Source of the DNA: Candidatus Eisenbacteria bacterium
Lineage (GTDB): Bacteria; Eisenbacteria; RBG-16-71-46; CAIMUX01; VGJL01
Length of the DNA: 56,117 bases
Assembly (NCBI GenBank): GCA_016867495.1
Contig: VGJL01000006.1
Location: 1 to 56,117 of the forward strand
Direction: 5' to 3'
In this document: positions 9,301 through 15,601 of the stretch, piece by piece
Numbering within the stretch: position 1 is the first letter of the stretch
Layout: each line of letters begins with the position of its first letter
The notes under the pieces: model-generated
Databases searched by the model: none
What the model saw: only the letters and a program-made list of their open reading frames with translations
What the model was told of the DNA's origin: nothing
Made by a program: the position numbers and the translations under genes

Positions 9301-9947
9301 ACGGCGGGCTCGATCACGTCTTCGCGATGAACCGCGATGTCAACATCCTGGTCCTCGACACGGAAGTCTACTCGAACACGGGCGGCCAGCAGTCGAAGGC
9401 GACCCCGCTGGGCGCCGCCGCGAAGTTCGCCGTCGCAGGGCGGTCGCTCCCCAAGAAAGACCTGGGGATGATGGCGATGTCCTACAACAGCGTCTACGTA
9501 GCCAGGGTGGCGATCGGAGCGAAGGACACGCAGACCGTCCAGGCGTTCCGCGATGCGGATGCCTATCCGGGGACGTCGCTCATCATCGCCTACTCCCCCT
9601 GCATCGCTCACGGCTACGACCTTTCCTTCGGACCGGAGCAGCAGAAGCTCGCCGTCGATTCGGGACTCTGGCCGCTCTACCGATTCGACCCGCGGCGCAT
9701 CGAGGAGGGGAAGCCTCCCTTCGTCCTCGACTCGGGGCCGCCCAAGGCCAAGATCAAGAGCTTCGTGGAGAAGGAAACGCGCTTCAGGATGGTGGAGAAG
9801 CTCGATCCCAAGCGCTTCGCCCGTCTGATGGAGATGGCTCAGATGGAGGCGGCGCGCCACTTCGCACTCTACCAGCAGCTCGCCGGAATCAGCTATCCGG
9901 TGGGAGACGGCACAGACACGCCGGACAACGCCAGGCCACAGGAGTAG
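6348..9947 (+). CDS. nifJ: pyruvate:ferredoxin (flavodoxin) oxidoreductase
   Basis: A single-chain PFOR of 1199 residues, the usual length. It oxidatively decarboxylates pyruvate with CoA to acetyl-CoA and CO2 and reduces ferredoxin. Domains in order: the pyrimidine-binding alpha domain (DGNEAVASVAH, then AIYPITPSSPMGE), domain II, the gamma domain (GLGADGTVGANKNS), and two 4Fe-4S motifs, C697xxCxxCxxxCP and C753xxCxxCxxxCP. The TPP-binding domain follows, with a proximal-cluster motif C826AGC, ATGCSSIYG, GDGWAYDIG near residue 977 and NTGGQQSKATP. The ATG at 6348 has an AAGGAGG box about six bases upstream; the frame stays open further upstream but that part is Arg/Gly-rich noise. The next gene follows after 11 bases. 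The ferredoxins at 30.4-31.0 kb are possible electron acceptors. Confidence 0.97.
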   Translation: MPSRRSLTVDGNEAVASVAHRINEVIAIYPITPSSPMGELSDEWSAHRRTNVWGTVPDVMEMQSEAGAAGAVHGALQAGALTTTFTSAQGLLLMIPNMYKIGGELTGFAMHVAARTLATHALSIFGDHSDVMACRQTGFALLASGSIQEIHDFACIAQAASLRSRIPFLHFFDGFRSSHELSKIEELSDDDLRAMITDDLVKSHRERALTPDRPVIRGTAQNPDSFFQTREACTPFFNACPGFVQAEMDRFAKLTGRSYRLFDYVGHPDAERVVILMASGAETAHETVDWMLAKGEKVGIVKVRLYRPFDIKAFLAALPKSARAIAVLDRTKEPGAIGDPLHLDVLAALREARDGACTPFAKDPIVVGGRYGLSSKEFTPSMVKAVFDELAKEKPKNHFTVGIVDDLSHSSIPFDPDFDIERDAVVRAVFFGLGADGTVGANKNSIKIIGEETLNFAQGYFVYDSKKAGAVTVSHLRFGPQPIRSTYLIKRANFVACHQAIFLDRYEMLDYAAPGAVFLLNAPFGPDEVWEQLPRETQELMIAKKIKFYVIDAYKVARETGMGNRINSVMQTCFFAISGVLPREEAIARIKEAIEKTYGKRGMEVVRRNFEAVDSTLQNLHEVHYPSMATATRTRPPIMPPEAPDFVKNVSAVLFANKGDGLPVSVFPADGTWPTGTTQWEKRNLALDIPVWDPAICIQCNKCALICPHAAIRPKVYEPGLLAKAPAAFKSTDYRGAEFKGMKYTIQVAPEDCTGCTLCAVVCPAKDKANPRHKALDMAPQMPLRVQERGNYAFFLDLPDIDRTKVKVDHKGSQFFQPLFEYSGACAGCGETPYVKLLTQLFGDRALIANATGCSSIYGGNLPTTPYTVNRDGRGPAWANSLFEDNGEFGFGFRLAIDMHNKQAREMVQALAGRIGDTLVKGILEADQSTEGGIAEQRERVAALRQALAKIQDPQARRLELLADYLVKKSVWAVGGDGWAYDIGYGGLDHVFAMNRDVNILVLDTEVYSNTGGQQSKATPLGAAAKFAVAGRSLPKKDLGMMAMSYNSVYVARVAIGAKDTQTVQAFRDADAYPGTSLIIAYSPCIAHGYDLSFGPEQQKLAVDSGLWPLYRFDPRRIEEGKPPFVLDSGPPKAKIKSFVEKETRFRMVEKLDPKRFARLMEMAQMEAARHFALYQQLAGISYPVGDGTDTPDNARPQE

Positions 9948-9958
9948 GAGGAAGGCGA

Positions 9959-10957
9959 ATGGACCTCTCGACGAAGTACCTTGGACTGGACCTTGCGCAC
10001 CCATTGATGCCCGGAGCCGCCCCGTTCGTGGCCGACCTCGACACTGTGCGGGAGCTGGAGGACGCCGGCGCGTCGGCCATCGTGATGAACTCGCTCTTCG
10101 AGGAGCAGATTGTGGCCGAGCAACTCGCTCAGCATCGGGCGGTCGACGCGCACGCCGAGTCGTTCGCCGAGGCGGCATCCTATTTTCCCAAGCCGATGGA
10201 GTACAGCCTGGGTCCGGAGGAGTACCTTGGGCAGCTCCGGAAGATCAAGGAGAGTGTCAAGGTTCCCGTCATTGCCTCTCTCAATGGAACGACGAAGGGC
10301 GGATGGCTCGACTATGCGCGCCTGATGCAAGAGGCGGGAGCGGACGCGCTCGAGTTGAACATCTACTACCTTGCGACCGATCCGAGCGAGACGAGCAGCC
10401 AGGTGGAGGATCGGGAGGTCGACATCGTCCGCGAGCTGAAAAAGAGCATACGGGTGCCGATCGCTGTCAAGCTCTCCCCCTTCTACTCGTCCCTGCCGAA
10501 CTTCGCATCTAGAGTGGTCGGCGCGGGGGCCGATGGCCTGGTTCTCTTCAACCGGTTCTATCAGCCCGATATCAATGTGGAGGAGCTGGAGGTCGAGCGA
10601 TCCCTCAACCTCTCCGACTCGAACGAGCTTCTAGTCCGGCTGCGGTGGCTCGCCATTCTCTCGGGAAACGTGAACGCCTCTCTCGCTGTGACCGGGGGAG
10701 TGCACACGACCTCGGACGCGATCAAGGCGATCATGACGGGGGCGGACGCGGTGCAGCTCGTGTCGTCCCTCTTCCTGAAGGGCATGGGGCATCTGAAGAC
10801 GATGCGCGAGGGGCTGGAGAGGTGGCTCGAGGAGCACGAGTACGAGTCCCTGAGCCAGATGCGTGGGAGCATGAACCTCCTGCGCTGCCCCGATCCTGAG
10901 TCGTACGAGCGGGCGAACTACATGCACATACTGCAGTCCTGGAGGGCCGGGGACTAG
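9959..10957 (+). CDS. dihydroorotate dehydrogenase-like flavoprotein
   Basis: A 332-residue TIM-barrel protein of the class 1 dihydroorotate dehydrogenase family. It shows LSTKYLGLDLAHPLMPGA at the N-terminus, SLNGTTKGGWLDYARLMQEAGADALELNIYY in the middle (the ELN segment binds FMN/substrate in the family), VKLSPFYSSLPNF, and a phosphate-binding GGVHTTSDAIKAIMTGADAVQ near the end. An AGGAGG box sits just before the ATG, and the gene is 11 bases after nifJ, so they are co-transcribed. Proteins of this sort often sit beside nifJ in anaerobic-type genomes. A role outside pyrimidine synthesis, such as ferredoxin-linked redox of an unknown substrate, is therefore as likely as true PyrD. I do not see other pyr genes nearby. 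Confidence 0.85.
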   Translation: MDLSTKYLGLDLAHPLMPGAAPFVADLDTVRELEDAGASAIVMNSLFEEQIVAEQLAQHRAVDAHAESFAEAASYFPKPMEYSLGPEEYLGQLRKIKESVKVPVIASLNGTTKGGWLDYARLMQEAGADALELNIYYLATDPSETSSQVEDREVDIVRELKKSIRVPIAVKLSPFYSSLPNFASRVVGAGADGLVLFNRFYQPDINVEELEVERSLNLSDSNELLVRLRWLAILSGNVNASLAVTGGVHTTSDAIKAIMTGADAVQLVSSLFLKGMGHLKTMREGLERWLEEHEYESLSQMRGSMNLLRCPDPESYERANYMHILQSWRAGD

Positions 10958-10981
10958 GGCCCTTCGATCTCCCGCAACCAG

Positions 10982-11006
10982 GCAAGCGGTCTGGCTCGCC
11001 GCTTGC
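10982..11006 (+). terminator. hairpin after the nifJ operon
   Basis: GCAAGCGG (10982-10989) and CCGCTTGC (10999-11006) form a perfect 8-bp stem with a 9-base loop, 25 bases after the stop of the nifJ-linked gene. There is no T-run, so if it is a terminator it is an atypical one. Confidence 0.4.
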
Positions 11007-11040
11007 TCGGTGCGATCTCCGGCCACCTAACGCGGCGGAG

Positions 11041-11809
11041 GGCAGAACCAAGCTTCTCGATCAGGTGCGTCCTGCCGCCCGGACCCGGCACTACAGCCGC
11101 TCAACAGAGAAGGCTTACGTCGCCTGGACCAGACGGTACGTCCTCTTCCATCAGAAGCGCCACGCAGAACCAGGCCCTCGCCGCCCTTCTGTTCCTCTAT
11201 GGGGATGTCCTGCACAAGGAACTCGACCGAATGGACGGAATCGTGCGCGCCAACAGGCCGGCCAGGCGGCCGGTCGCGCTGGCGAGGGAGGAGGTGGGAG
11301 CGCTTCTTGGAGAGTTGCACGGAATCAGCTGGATCATGGCCTCGTTGCTCTACTGATCCGGCCTGCGTCTGATGGAGTGTCTGCGCCTTCGCGTCAAGGA
11401 CATCGATTTCAGACGGAATCAGATCACCGTGAGGGTCGGAAAGGGGGCCAAGGATCGGGTGACGATCTTGCCCTCGCGCGTGAAGGGCCCCCTTGCCGCA
11501 CATCTTGGCAGGATCGAGGAACAGCACAGGGAGGATCTGGAGAAGGGCGGGGGCCGTCGCTACCACATCCACCCCTCCGTTCTGCAGCGGGCGGTGAAGG
11601 AGGCTGCCCGCAAGGCGGGGCTCACGCAGCCCGCTACTCCGCACACGCTCCGACATTCATTTGCACCCGCTTTCTTGGAAGGGGGTTACGACATCCGCAC
11701 GATCCAGGAACTCCTCGGCCACCAGGACGTGGCGACCACGATGATCTACACGCACGTCCTCAACCGCGGAGGAAGAGGGGTGTTGAGTCCGCTGGACTCG
11801 GGCGTATGA
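11041..11809 (+). pseudogene. intI: decayed integron integrase (IntI), same orientation as cassettes
   Basis: Clear remains of an integron tyrosine recombinase. Frame 1 from about 11045 to 11155 encodes the N-terminal SAM-like domain (KLLDQVR, RTRHYS, STEKAYVAW). Frame 2 from about 11160 encodes TQNQALAALLFLYGDVL onward. About 30 residues between these parts are missing and the frame shifts. A TGA at 11354-11356 breaks LLYGSGLR, probably from GGA. After [25 protein letters not shown] and a short loop, the IntI-specific insertion (the patch III region) is absent. The C-terminal half keeps [15 protein letters not shown], the Tyr of TTMIYTHVL and the hallmark NRGGRGV-SPLD ending. All catalytic R-K-H-R-H-Y positions are still readable, but the gene cannot make a normal enzyme. 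In classical integrons intI faces away from the cassettes; here it points toward them. Confidence 0.9.
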
Positions 11810-12079
11810 TGAGTGCGCCCTGGAGATGTGCCGGCGTGGCATTGAACGCCAGGGGACCGGCCAGATCTCGACCCGACCCGCCCCGGCCGGTTACCAGGCG
11901 ACAGGCGGGAGATCGCCGTGATCCTTGCAGCGGCCATCCGACTATCTCGCACCATTCCGCGGCATATCCTCGTGCAGACGCGGCGGCATGGCGCCGTTCT
12001 GGTTATGCGGGTGCGAGTTGGAGGACGGGTCCCCCGGCCAGTCCTTCGCTACCTCGCACTCCCCCGCAGCCGATGAGGG

Positions 12080-12108
12080 CGATCCGATGAAGAGAATCGG
12101 CGTTAGGC
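12080..12108 (+). other. candidate attI core site
   Basis: GTTAGGC (12102-12108) is a perfect GTTRRRY integron core. It lies about 290 bases after the intI pseudogene and before the first cassette. No partner RYYYAAC site with an attC-like stem lies upstream, as expected for attI rather than attC. A small CCGAT...ATCGG hairpin sits directly before it. The remaining part of the 11810-12100 gap shows no supported gene. Confidence 0.45.
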
Positions 12109-12128
12109 GTAAGAAGGGCCAAGGAGGA

Positions 12129-12627
12129 GTGAGACTTCTATCTAAAGCTGGAGCCACGCTGTTCCTGCTTCTTGGTTTGACTGGGCTCAACCAGGGATGG
12201 CACTTCGAGGGATGGTTTACAGGAGGCCAGGTTGTTCCACCCTCGGAGTCGACTGGGCACGGTTAGGTCTTCGCGGTTTTTCTGGGTGGCGGATACTGTA
12301 GTGATTCCCTGTACGTCGACGGACAAAGTTGGGATCTCGTCGGGATTGGCCAAAGGGCCGAGATTCGCTTAGGCGTGGAGGGCGAGAACGGGCCACTTCT
12401 CGGGAGTATCACGGGGGGGTAGCGACTTGTCGCACGATCGGCGCTATTTCTTCGTGGGGAATGTGCCTTTTGACACCACGTATTGCGAGGAGATCAAAGA
12501 TGGTGAGGTCTACGTTCTCATCTGTACAGATGCGTATCCGGAAGGTGAGCTTCGCGCTCAGCTCATTCTTGTCGGTTCGCCGTCGGTATCGGTCACGTGG
12601 GGACATGTCCGTCACATCTATAGATGA
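12129..12627 (+). pseudogene. degraded CHRD-domain protein, cassette 1
   Basis: A CHRD-domain gene in pieces. The first part has a hydrophobic signal (LLSKAGATLFLLLGLTG) and GWFTGGQVVPP, typical of the CHRD opening. A TAG at 12264-12266 interrupts before VFAVFLGG. EIRLGVEGENGPLLGSITG follows, equivalent to the AHIHGPAGxGxNGP part of the family. The frame is then lost in a run of seven G (12413-12419). Deleting one G restores the frame into GEVYVLICTDAYPEGELRAQL, which matches the usual VYVNIHTAxxPxGEIRGQ ending. A GTG at 12129 lies inside the cassette but sits too close to its AAGGAGG box. An in-frame ATG at 12087 lies upstream of the recombination point. CHRD proteins are secreted and of poorly known function. 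Confidence 0.7.
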
Positions 12628-12635
12628 GTGGAAGC

Positions 12636-12758
12636 GCCTAACATTGGAGCAGCCGGCGGTCCCGTCCCGCTCTTGGCAAAGATGCTCCCGGATGACACGA
12701 CGGGCCCGGGTAGGCCAAGAGCGGTCCAGTTCGCTGCTGCTCAACGCGGGCGTTAGAT
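12636..12758 (+). repeat. integron attC site 1
   Basis: A complete attC. R'' is GCCTAAC (12636-12642, matching RYYYAAC) and R' is GTTAGAT (12752-12758, matching GTTRRRY). L'' TTGGAGCAGC (12644-12653) pairs with L' GCTGCTCAA (12736-12744), leaving one unpaired G as expected of the extrahelical base that sets strand choice. A further perfect 11-bp inverted pair (CCGCTCTTGGC and GCCAAGAGCGG) lies inside the loop. Length 123 bp is normal. Confidence 0.9.
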
Positions 12759-12802
12759 ACTCCAGTTCGCGACACCGTTTTCATCACGCCTATTGGGCTG
12801 TC

Positions 12803-13405
12803 ATTGTCTTTGTAGGTTTCCAGGTGTCGGGTTGTTTGACTTTCTCCTCTCTTCAGTCTGCACGAATCGTGGAGCGAGGTTTCCCGACGACCACGATTGG
12901 ACTGGGACGTAACAACTTCCTCGAACACGGTCAGAAGCAACCCGGATGGACGGTCTTGGATCTCAGGTCGAGGCTCGGCGTCAGCAGAAGAAGCGACGCT
13001 GCCTTACGCGTCGCGGCCACCAGACGGGACGAGGATGGCTGGGTCGGCTTCATAGTCGGGGGTGACATTCGGGCCTCCATTTGGGCGAACCACCTGGTTG
13101 CAACGCTGCCAGCACAGGTTCTTGCGGGCGACTTCGAGTTCAACACCTTCCAGCTTCTCCCCGGTCTGGTAGCGACTGTGCCGATGACGCAGAACGTCGA
13201 TCTCAATGCGTCGGGCAGCTACTATCTGCTCGCGCATGATTTCTATGCTCCGATGTACTCCTACAGCCTGGGTCTCGGTATCTCGCCAACCGACGGCACA
13301 TGGCAGCTTCGGCCCGAACTCGCCTGGCTTCAGGCTGGGGATCCTCGGGAGAGCTACAGGCAATTGGGGCTTGCTGTTGAGTTCCGGCGGGGGAAGGCGC
13401 GGTGA
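12803..13405 (+). CDS. putative lipoprotein, cassette 2, start unresolved
   Basis: The frame encodes about 200 residues. It opens with a hydrophobic stretch and a lipobox-like VSGC, then LTFSSLQSARIVERG, TTIGLGRNNFLEHG and later alternating hydrophobic segments (LLPGLVATVPMTQNVDLNASGSYYLLAHDFYAPMYSYSLGLGI) that suggest an outer-membrane beta-strand protein. After the attC1 crossover point (12752) there is no in-frame ATG, GTG or TTG before the signal sequence. Only ATT at 12803 or a GTG at 12824, which would delete the signal, is available. Either a rare start codon is used or the 5' end was damaged. The frame stays open through attC1, but that part is not gene. No family recognised. Confidence 0.6.
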   Translation: MVFVGFQVSGCLTFSSLQSARIVERGFPTTTIGLGRNNFLEHGQKQPGWTVLDLRSRLGVSRRSDAALRVAATRRDEDGWVGFIVGGDIRASIWANHLVATLPAQVLAGDFEFNTFQLLPGLVATVPMTQNVDLNASGSYYLLAHDFYAPMYSYSLGLGISPTDGTWQLRPELAWLQAGDPRESYRQLGLAVEFRRGKAR

Positions 13406-13409
13406 TTGC

Positions 13410-13525
13410 ATCTAACAGCGGGCTGAAGCGGACGGTCGCTGTCGTCACGCCGCTGGCGGTCGCCAACGGCGCGCCAACCCGGCCCTTCGGGCCTGCCGCG
13501 CCTGCCGCTTACCCCGGCGTTATGA
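13410..13525 (+). repeat. integron attC site 2
   Basis: R'' is ATCTAAC (13410-13416) and R' is GTTATGA (13519-13525), a slight departure from GTTRRRY. The left arm TAACAGCGGGCTGAAGCGG pairs with the right arm read in reverse complement (CATAACGCCGGGGTAAGCGG), with the bulges typical of attC. It directly follows the lipoprotein stop. Its last 89 bases recur at 14161-14249. Confidence 0.88.
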
Positions 13526-13601
13526 CTTCAGAAGTAGGTCTCAAGGTGATGATGGGGTTGTCGGCGACTACCGCGGCGAGCGGTCAGGAGGCAACATAGA
13601 C

Positions 13602-14126
13602 ATGTCGGTCTCTCGGGCCATCGTTCCGGCGGGCCCCATCACGCAGAGGATTCTGCTGGTTCGAGGCGAGCGCGTGATCATGGATGCGGACTTGGCTCAC
13701 GTCTACGGCGTGCCAACCAAGCGGCTCAACGAACAGGTCCGACGAAACGGTGCCCGGTTCCCGGTCGACTTCATGTTCCGGCTGACCGCGGCCGAGAAGG
13801 CCGAGGTGGTCGCAAATTGCGGCCACCTCTCTAACCTTCGGTTTTCCAAGGCATTGCCGTTGGCATTCACTGAGCACGGCGCCATCATGGCCGCAAGTGT
13901 GCTCAACTCTCCCCGGGCGGTCGAACTCAGCGTATTCGTGGTTCGGGCCTTCGTTGCAATCCGGCGCGCGATTGCCGCCAACAAGACTCTCTCCCTCAAG
14001 ATCGCTCAGCTCGAGCGGCGTCTGACAGACCATGACGAGCAGATCCTTGTTTTGGTGCGGGCCATCAAGGAGCTGGCGGCTCCGCCTCCTGCGTCGCCGA
14101 AGCGAAAGATCGGGTTCAGGCCATGA
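13602..14126 (+). CDS. ORF6N-domain protein, cassette 3
   Basis: A 174-residue protein with a full ORF6N (KilA-N related) domain: RILLVRGERVIMDADLAHVYGVPTKRLNEQVRRN, RFPVDFMFRLT, and FTEHGAIMAASVLNSPRAVELSVFVVRAF. A helical tail follows (LSLKIAQLERRLTDHDEQILVLV) that could form a coiled coil. The domain binds DNA in phage and bacterial proteins, and it is a common lone cargo of integron cassettes. The ATG at 13602 opens the domain correctly. The gene fills the unit between attC2 and attC3 and is the only gene in it. Confidence 0.92.
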   Translation: MSVSRAIVPAGPITQRILLVRGERVIMDADLAHVYGVPTKRLNEQVRRNGARFPVDFMFRLTAAEKAEVVANCGHLSNLRFSKALPLAFTEHGAIMAASVLNSPRAVELSVFVVRAFVAIRRAIAANKTLSLKIAQLERRLTDHDEQILVLVRAIKELAAPPPASPKRKIGFRP

Positions 14127-14160
14127 GGCTGAGTCATAGCCACCGGTTCCACCAGCCAAA

Positions 14161-14249
14161 CGCTGTCGTCACGCCGCTGGTGGTGGCCAACGGCGCGCCA
14201 ACCCGGCCCTTCGCGCCGGCCGCGCCTGCCGCTTACCCCGGCGTTATGG
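14161..14249 (+). repeat. attC site 3, left arm replaced
   Basis: These 89 bases match 13437-13525 with five mismatches and end in the same GTTATG core (R' GTTATGG, 14243-14249). The part that should hold R'' and L'' does not match attC2, and no TAAC box is present in the 30 bases upstream. The site is therefore a right half joined to unrelated sequence and is probably recombination-defective. Confidence 0.8.
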
Positions 14250-14302
14250 GTACTGAGCCAGAGCTTGACCTTTGAGGGCATTGTAGGTACGGTGTAGGTA
14301 CG

Positions 14303-14591
14303 CTGCCACTTCGGTTCGAGTGGGACGAGGCCAAGGATCTCGCCAGCCAGCGGAAGCACGGTATCGCTTTCGCTCAGGCCGCAACTGTCTTCTACGACGA
14401 GCACGGCCTGCTCCTGGCGGATCTGGACCACTCCGGTGGTGAGGATCGCTTCGTCCTGCTCGGGCTGAGCGCGGAGCTGCACACGCGTCGTGTGCCACTG
14501 CTACCAGGGCGGTGATGTCATCCGGATCATCTCTGCTCGCAGGGTGACCCGGCGCGAGCGAGCGACCTACAGCAGGAGGTGGGGACTATGA
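14303..14591 (+). pseudogene. brnT: BrnT ribonuclease toxin, frameshifted
   Basis: A BrnT/DUF497 sequence: FEWDEAKDLASQRKHGIAF, then AATVFYDEHGLLL and DLDHSGGEDRFVLLGLSAE. The frame runs out as HTRRVPLLPGR and stop. In another frame the rest of BrnT continues (VCHCYQGGDVIRIISARRVTRRER) to a TGA overlapping the brnA ATG. One indel near 14485 separates the halves. The start is also unclear, because no ATG, GTG or TTG follows the upstream stop; a tandem GTAGGTACG duplication lies there. BrnT is the ribonuclease of a type II toxin-antitoxin pair. As read, the toxin is dead. Confidence 0.8.
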
Positions 14592-14806
14592 GGAAGGAGT
14601 ATGGCTTTTCCAAGGCGGTGCGGAATCCGTACGCTGCGCGGCTGAAGCGGCAGGTAACAATCCGTCTGGATGCAGGCACCATTCAGTACTTCAAGCGCCT
14701 AGCGGCTGAGACCGGCATCGCGTACCAGACGCTCATTAACCTCTATCTGCGCGAGTGCGCGGCGACTGGGAAGAGGCCTTCGCTCCGGTGGCAGGCGGTG
14801 AGTTGA
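14588..14806 (+). CDS. brnA: BrnA-like antitoxin
   Basis: A 72-residue BrnA family protein. A basic N-terminus, NPYAARLKRQVTIRLDAGTIQYFKRLAAETGIAYQTLINLYLRECA, forms a ribbon-helix-helix DNA-binding domain, as in BrnA proteins that bind BrnT and autoregulate the operon. The ATG overlaps the TGA of the brnT remnant (ATGA), the standard order for this pair. With the toxin broken this is an orphan antitoxin, which could still act on other BrnT toxins or on its own promoter. Confidence 0.85.
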   Translation: MRKEYGFSKAVRNPYAARLKRQVTIRLDAGTIQYFKRLAAETGIAYQTLINLYLRECAATGKRPSLRWQAVS

Positions 14807-15601
14807 GTGATCCGGCTGTGGCTCGGCAACAACCATCGGATGCACCAGGTTTACTCGGCCAGAGAATCTGGCGCTCTTGCATCTCCTCTCCAGTCCATGT
14901 GCGCCAGTGACTCGAAGGCGCATGTTCTCTCCCTTCAGGCAGCGGATACGTTCGGGACCTGTGCGGTGAACGCATACTGGCTCAAGCAGGTTCGCGGGTA
15001 CGTATCGCTCTGTCCAAGTGATGCCGCCAGCGCTCTCCTCCGCCGTCTCGTCCACTTCTTCCGGCCTTGGCCGAACCGGGCAACAACTGGGCCACTGGCC
15101 TTCTGGCTAGCCCCGCTATGGGTTGCGCCGGTGATGGGGTTTGCTCTCCGGTCGTTGTCTGCATACCCACAGGCCCGCGATCCTCTACTTGTGTTGCCCG
15201 TTCTACTTGGGCTTTTCGGTTGCCTCCCGTACACTTTCCACATGCGATTCCGCTCTCCCTTCTTCGGCGGCTACTTGGCCGTGATGGCGGCACCTTCCAT
15301 TCTGATGTTTGGTCACAAGCTCCGACGGGCTCGCCTCACTGTCTGGCCAGCAACTGAACCGCAAAGCCTCGAGTCAGGTAGAAGTCACCCTAACCGACGC
15401 TTGCACCCGACTCGCTGGTCCATCACGGCCCTGGCAGAGAAACATGGAGGCCAGGGCCAACACGTCGATAGCGTCATCGGCGAGATCCAGCGCGCGGCCG
15501 GAGGCACGCTAGCGAGGACGGGCACCCGCAACAGGGTGGCGAAGCGGCCGCGTCTGCGCCGCATGGCTCATCCCTGGCGTTCGGTAGAGAGAATGGGATG
15601 A
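14807..15601 (+). CDS. hypothetical membrane protein (low support)
   Basis: An open frame that begins with GTG right after the brnA stop. Only the middle part looks protein-like: three hydrophobic segments between about residues 90 and 165 (GPLAFWLAPLWVAPVMGFAL, LLVLPVLLGLFGCLPYTF, GGYLAVMAAPSILMFG). The first 80 residues and everything after LRRARL look like noise; the tail runs through a probable attC remnant (NRRLHPT is how the bases near 15390 translate). The true start may be an internal codon. No family recognised. Confidence 0.35.
   Translation: MIRLWLGNNHRMHQVYSARESGALASPLQSMCASDSKAHVLSLQAADTFGTCAVNAYWLKQVRGYVSLCPSDAASALLRRLVHFFRPWPNRATTGPLAFWLAPLWVAPVMGFALRSLSAYPQARDPLLVLPVLLGLFGCLPYTFHMRFRSPFFGGYLAVMAAPSILMFGHKLRRARLTVWPATEPQSLESGRSHPNRRLHPTRWSITALAEKHGGQGQHVDSVIGEIQRAAGGTLARTGTRNRVAKRPRLRRMAHPWRSVERMG
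15388..15585 (+). repeat. attC remnant(s), unpaired halves
   Basis: The left end CCCTAACCGACGCTTGCACC resembles an attC R''-L'' arm. The right end (15545-15585) resembles the right half of attC2/attC3 (GCCGCGTCTGCGCCGC, then CCCTGGCGTTCGG) with a damaged core GTTCGGT at 15579. The two arms are not complementary and are 190 bases apart, so they may be halves of two different sites. A perfect 9-bp inverted repeat (GGCCCTGGC and GCCAGGGCC, 15427-15458) lies between them. Confidence 0.4.

Noticed and set aside
12329-12800. Upstream extension of the cassette 2 frame through attC1.
   Set aside because: It overlaps the CHRD remnant and crosses the attC recombination point, so it cannot belong to the cassette gene.
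13602-14126. ORF6N protein as evidence for a prophage.
   Set aside because: It lies precisely between two attC ends and no phage structural or replication genes are present.
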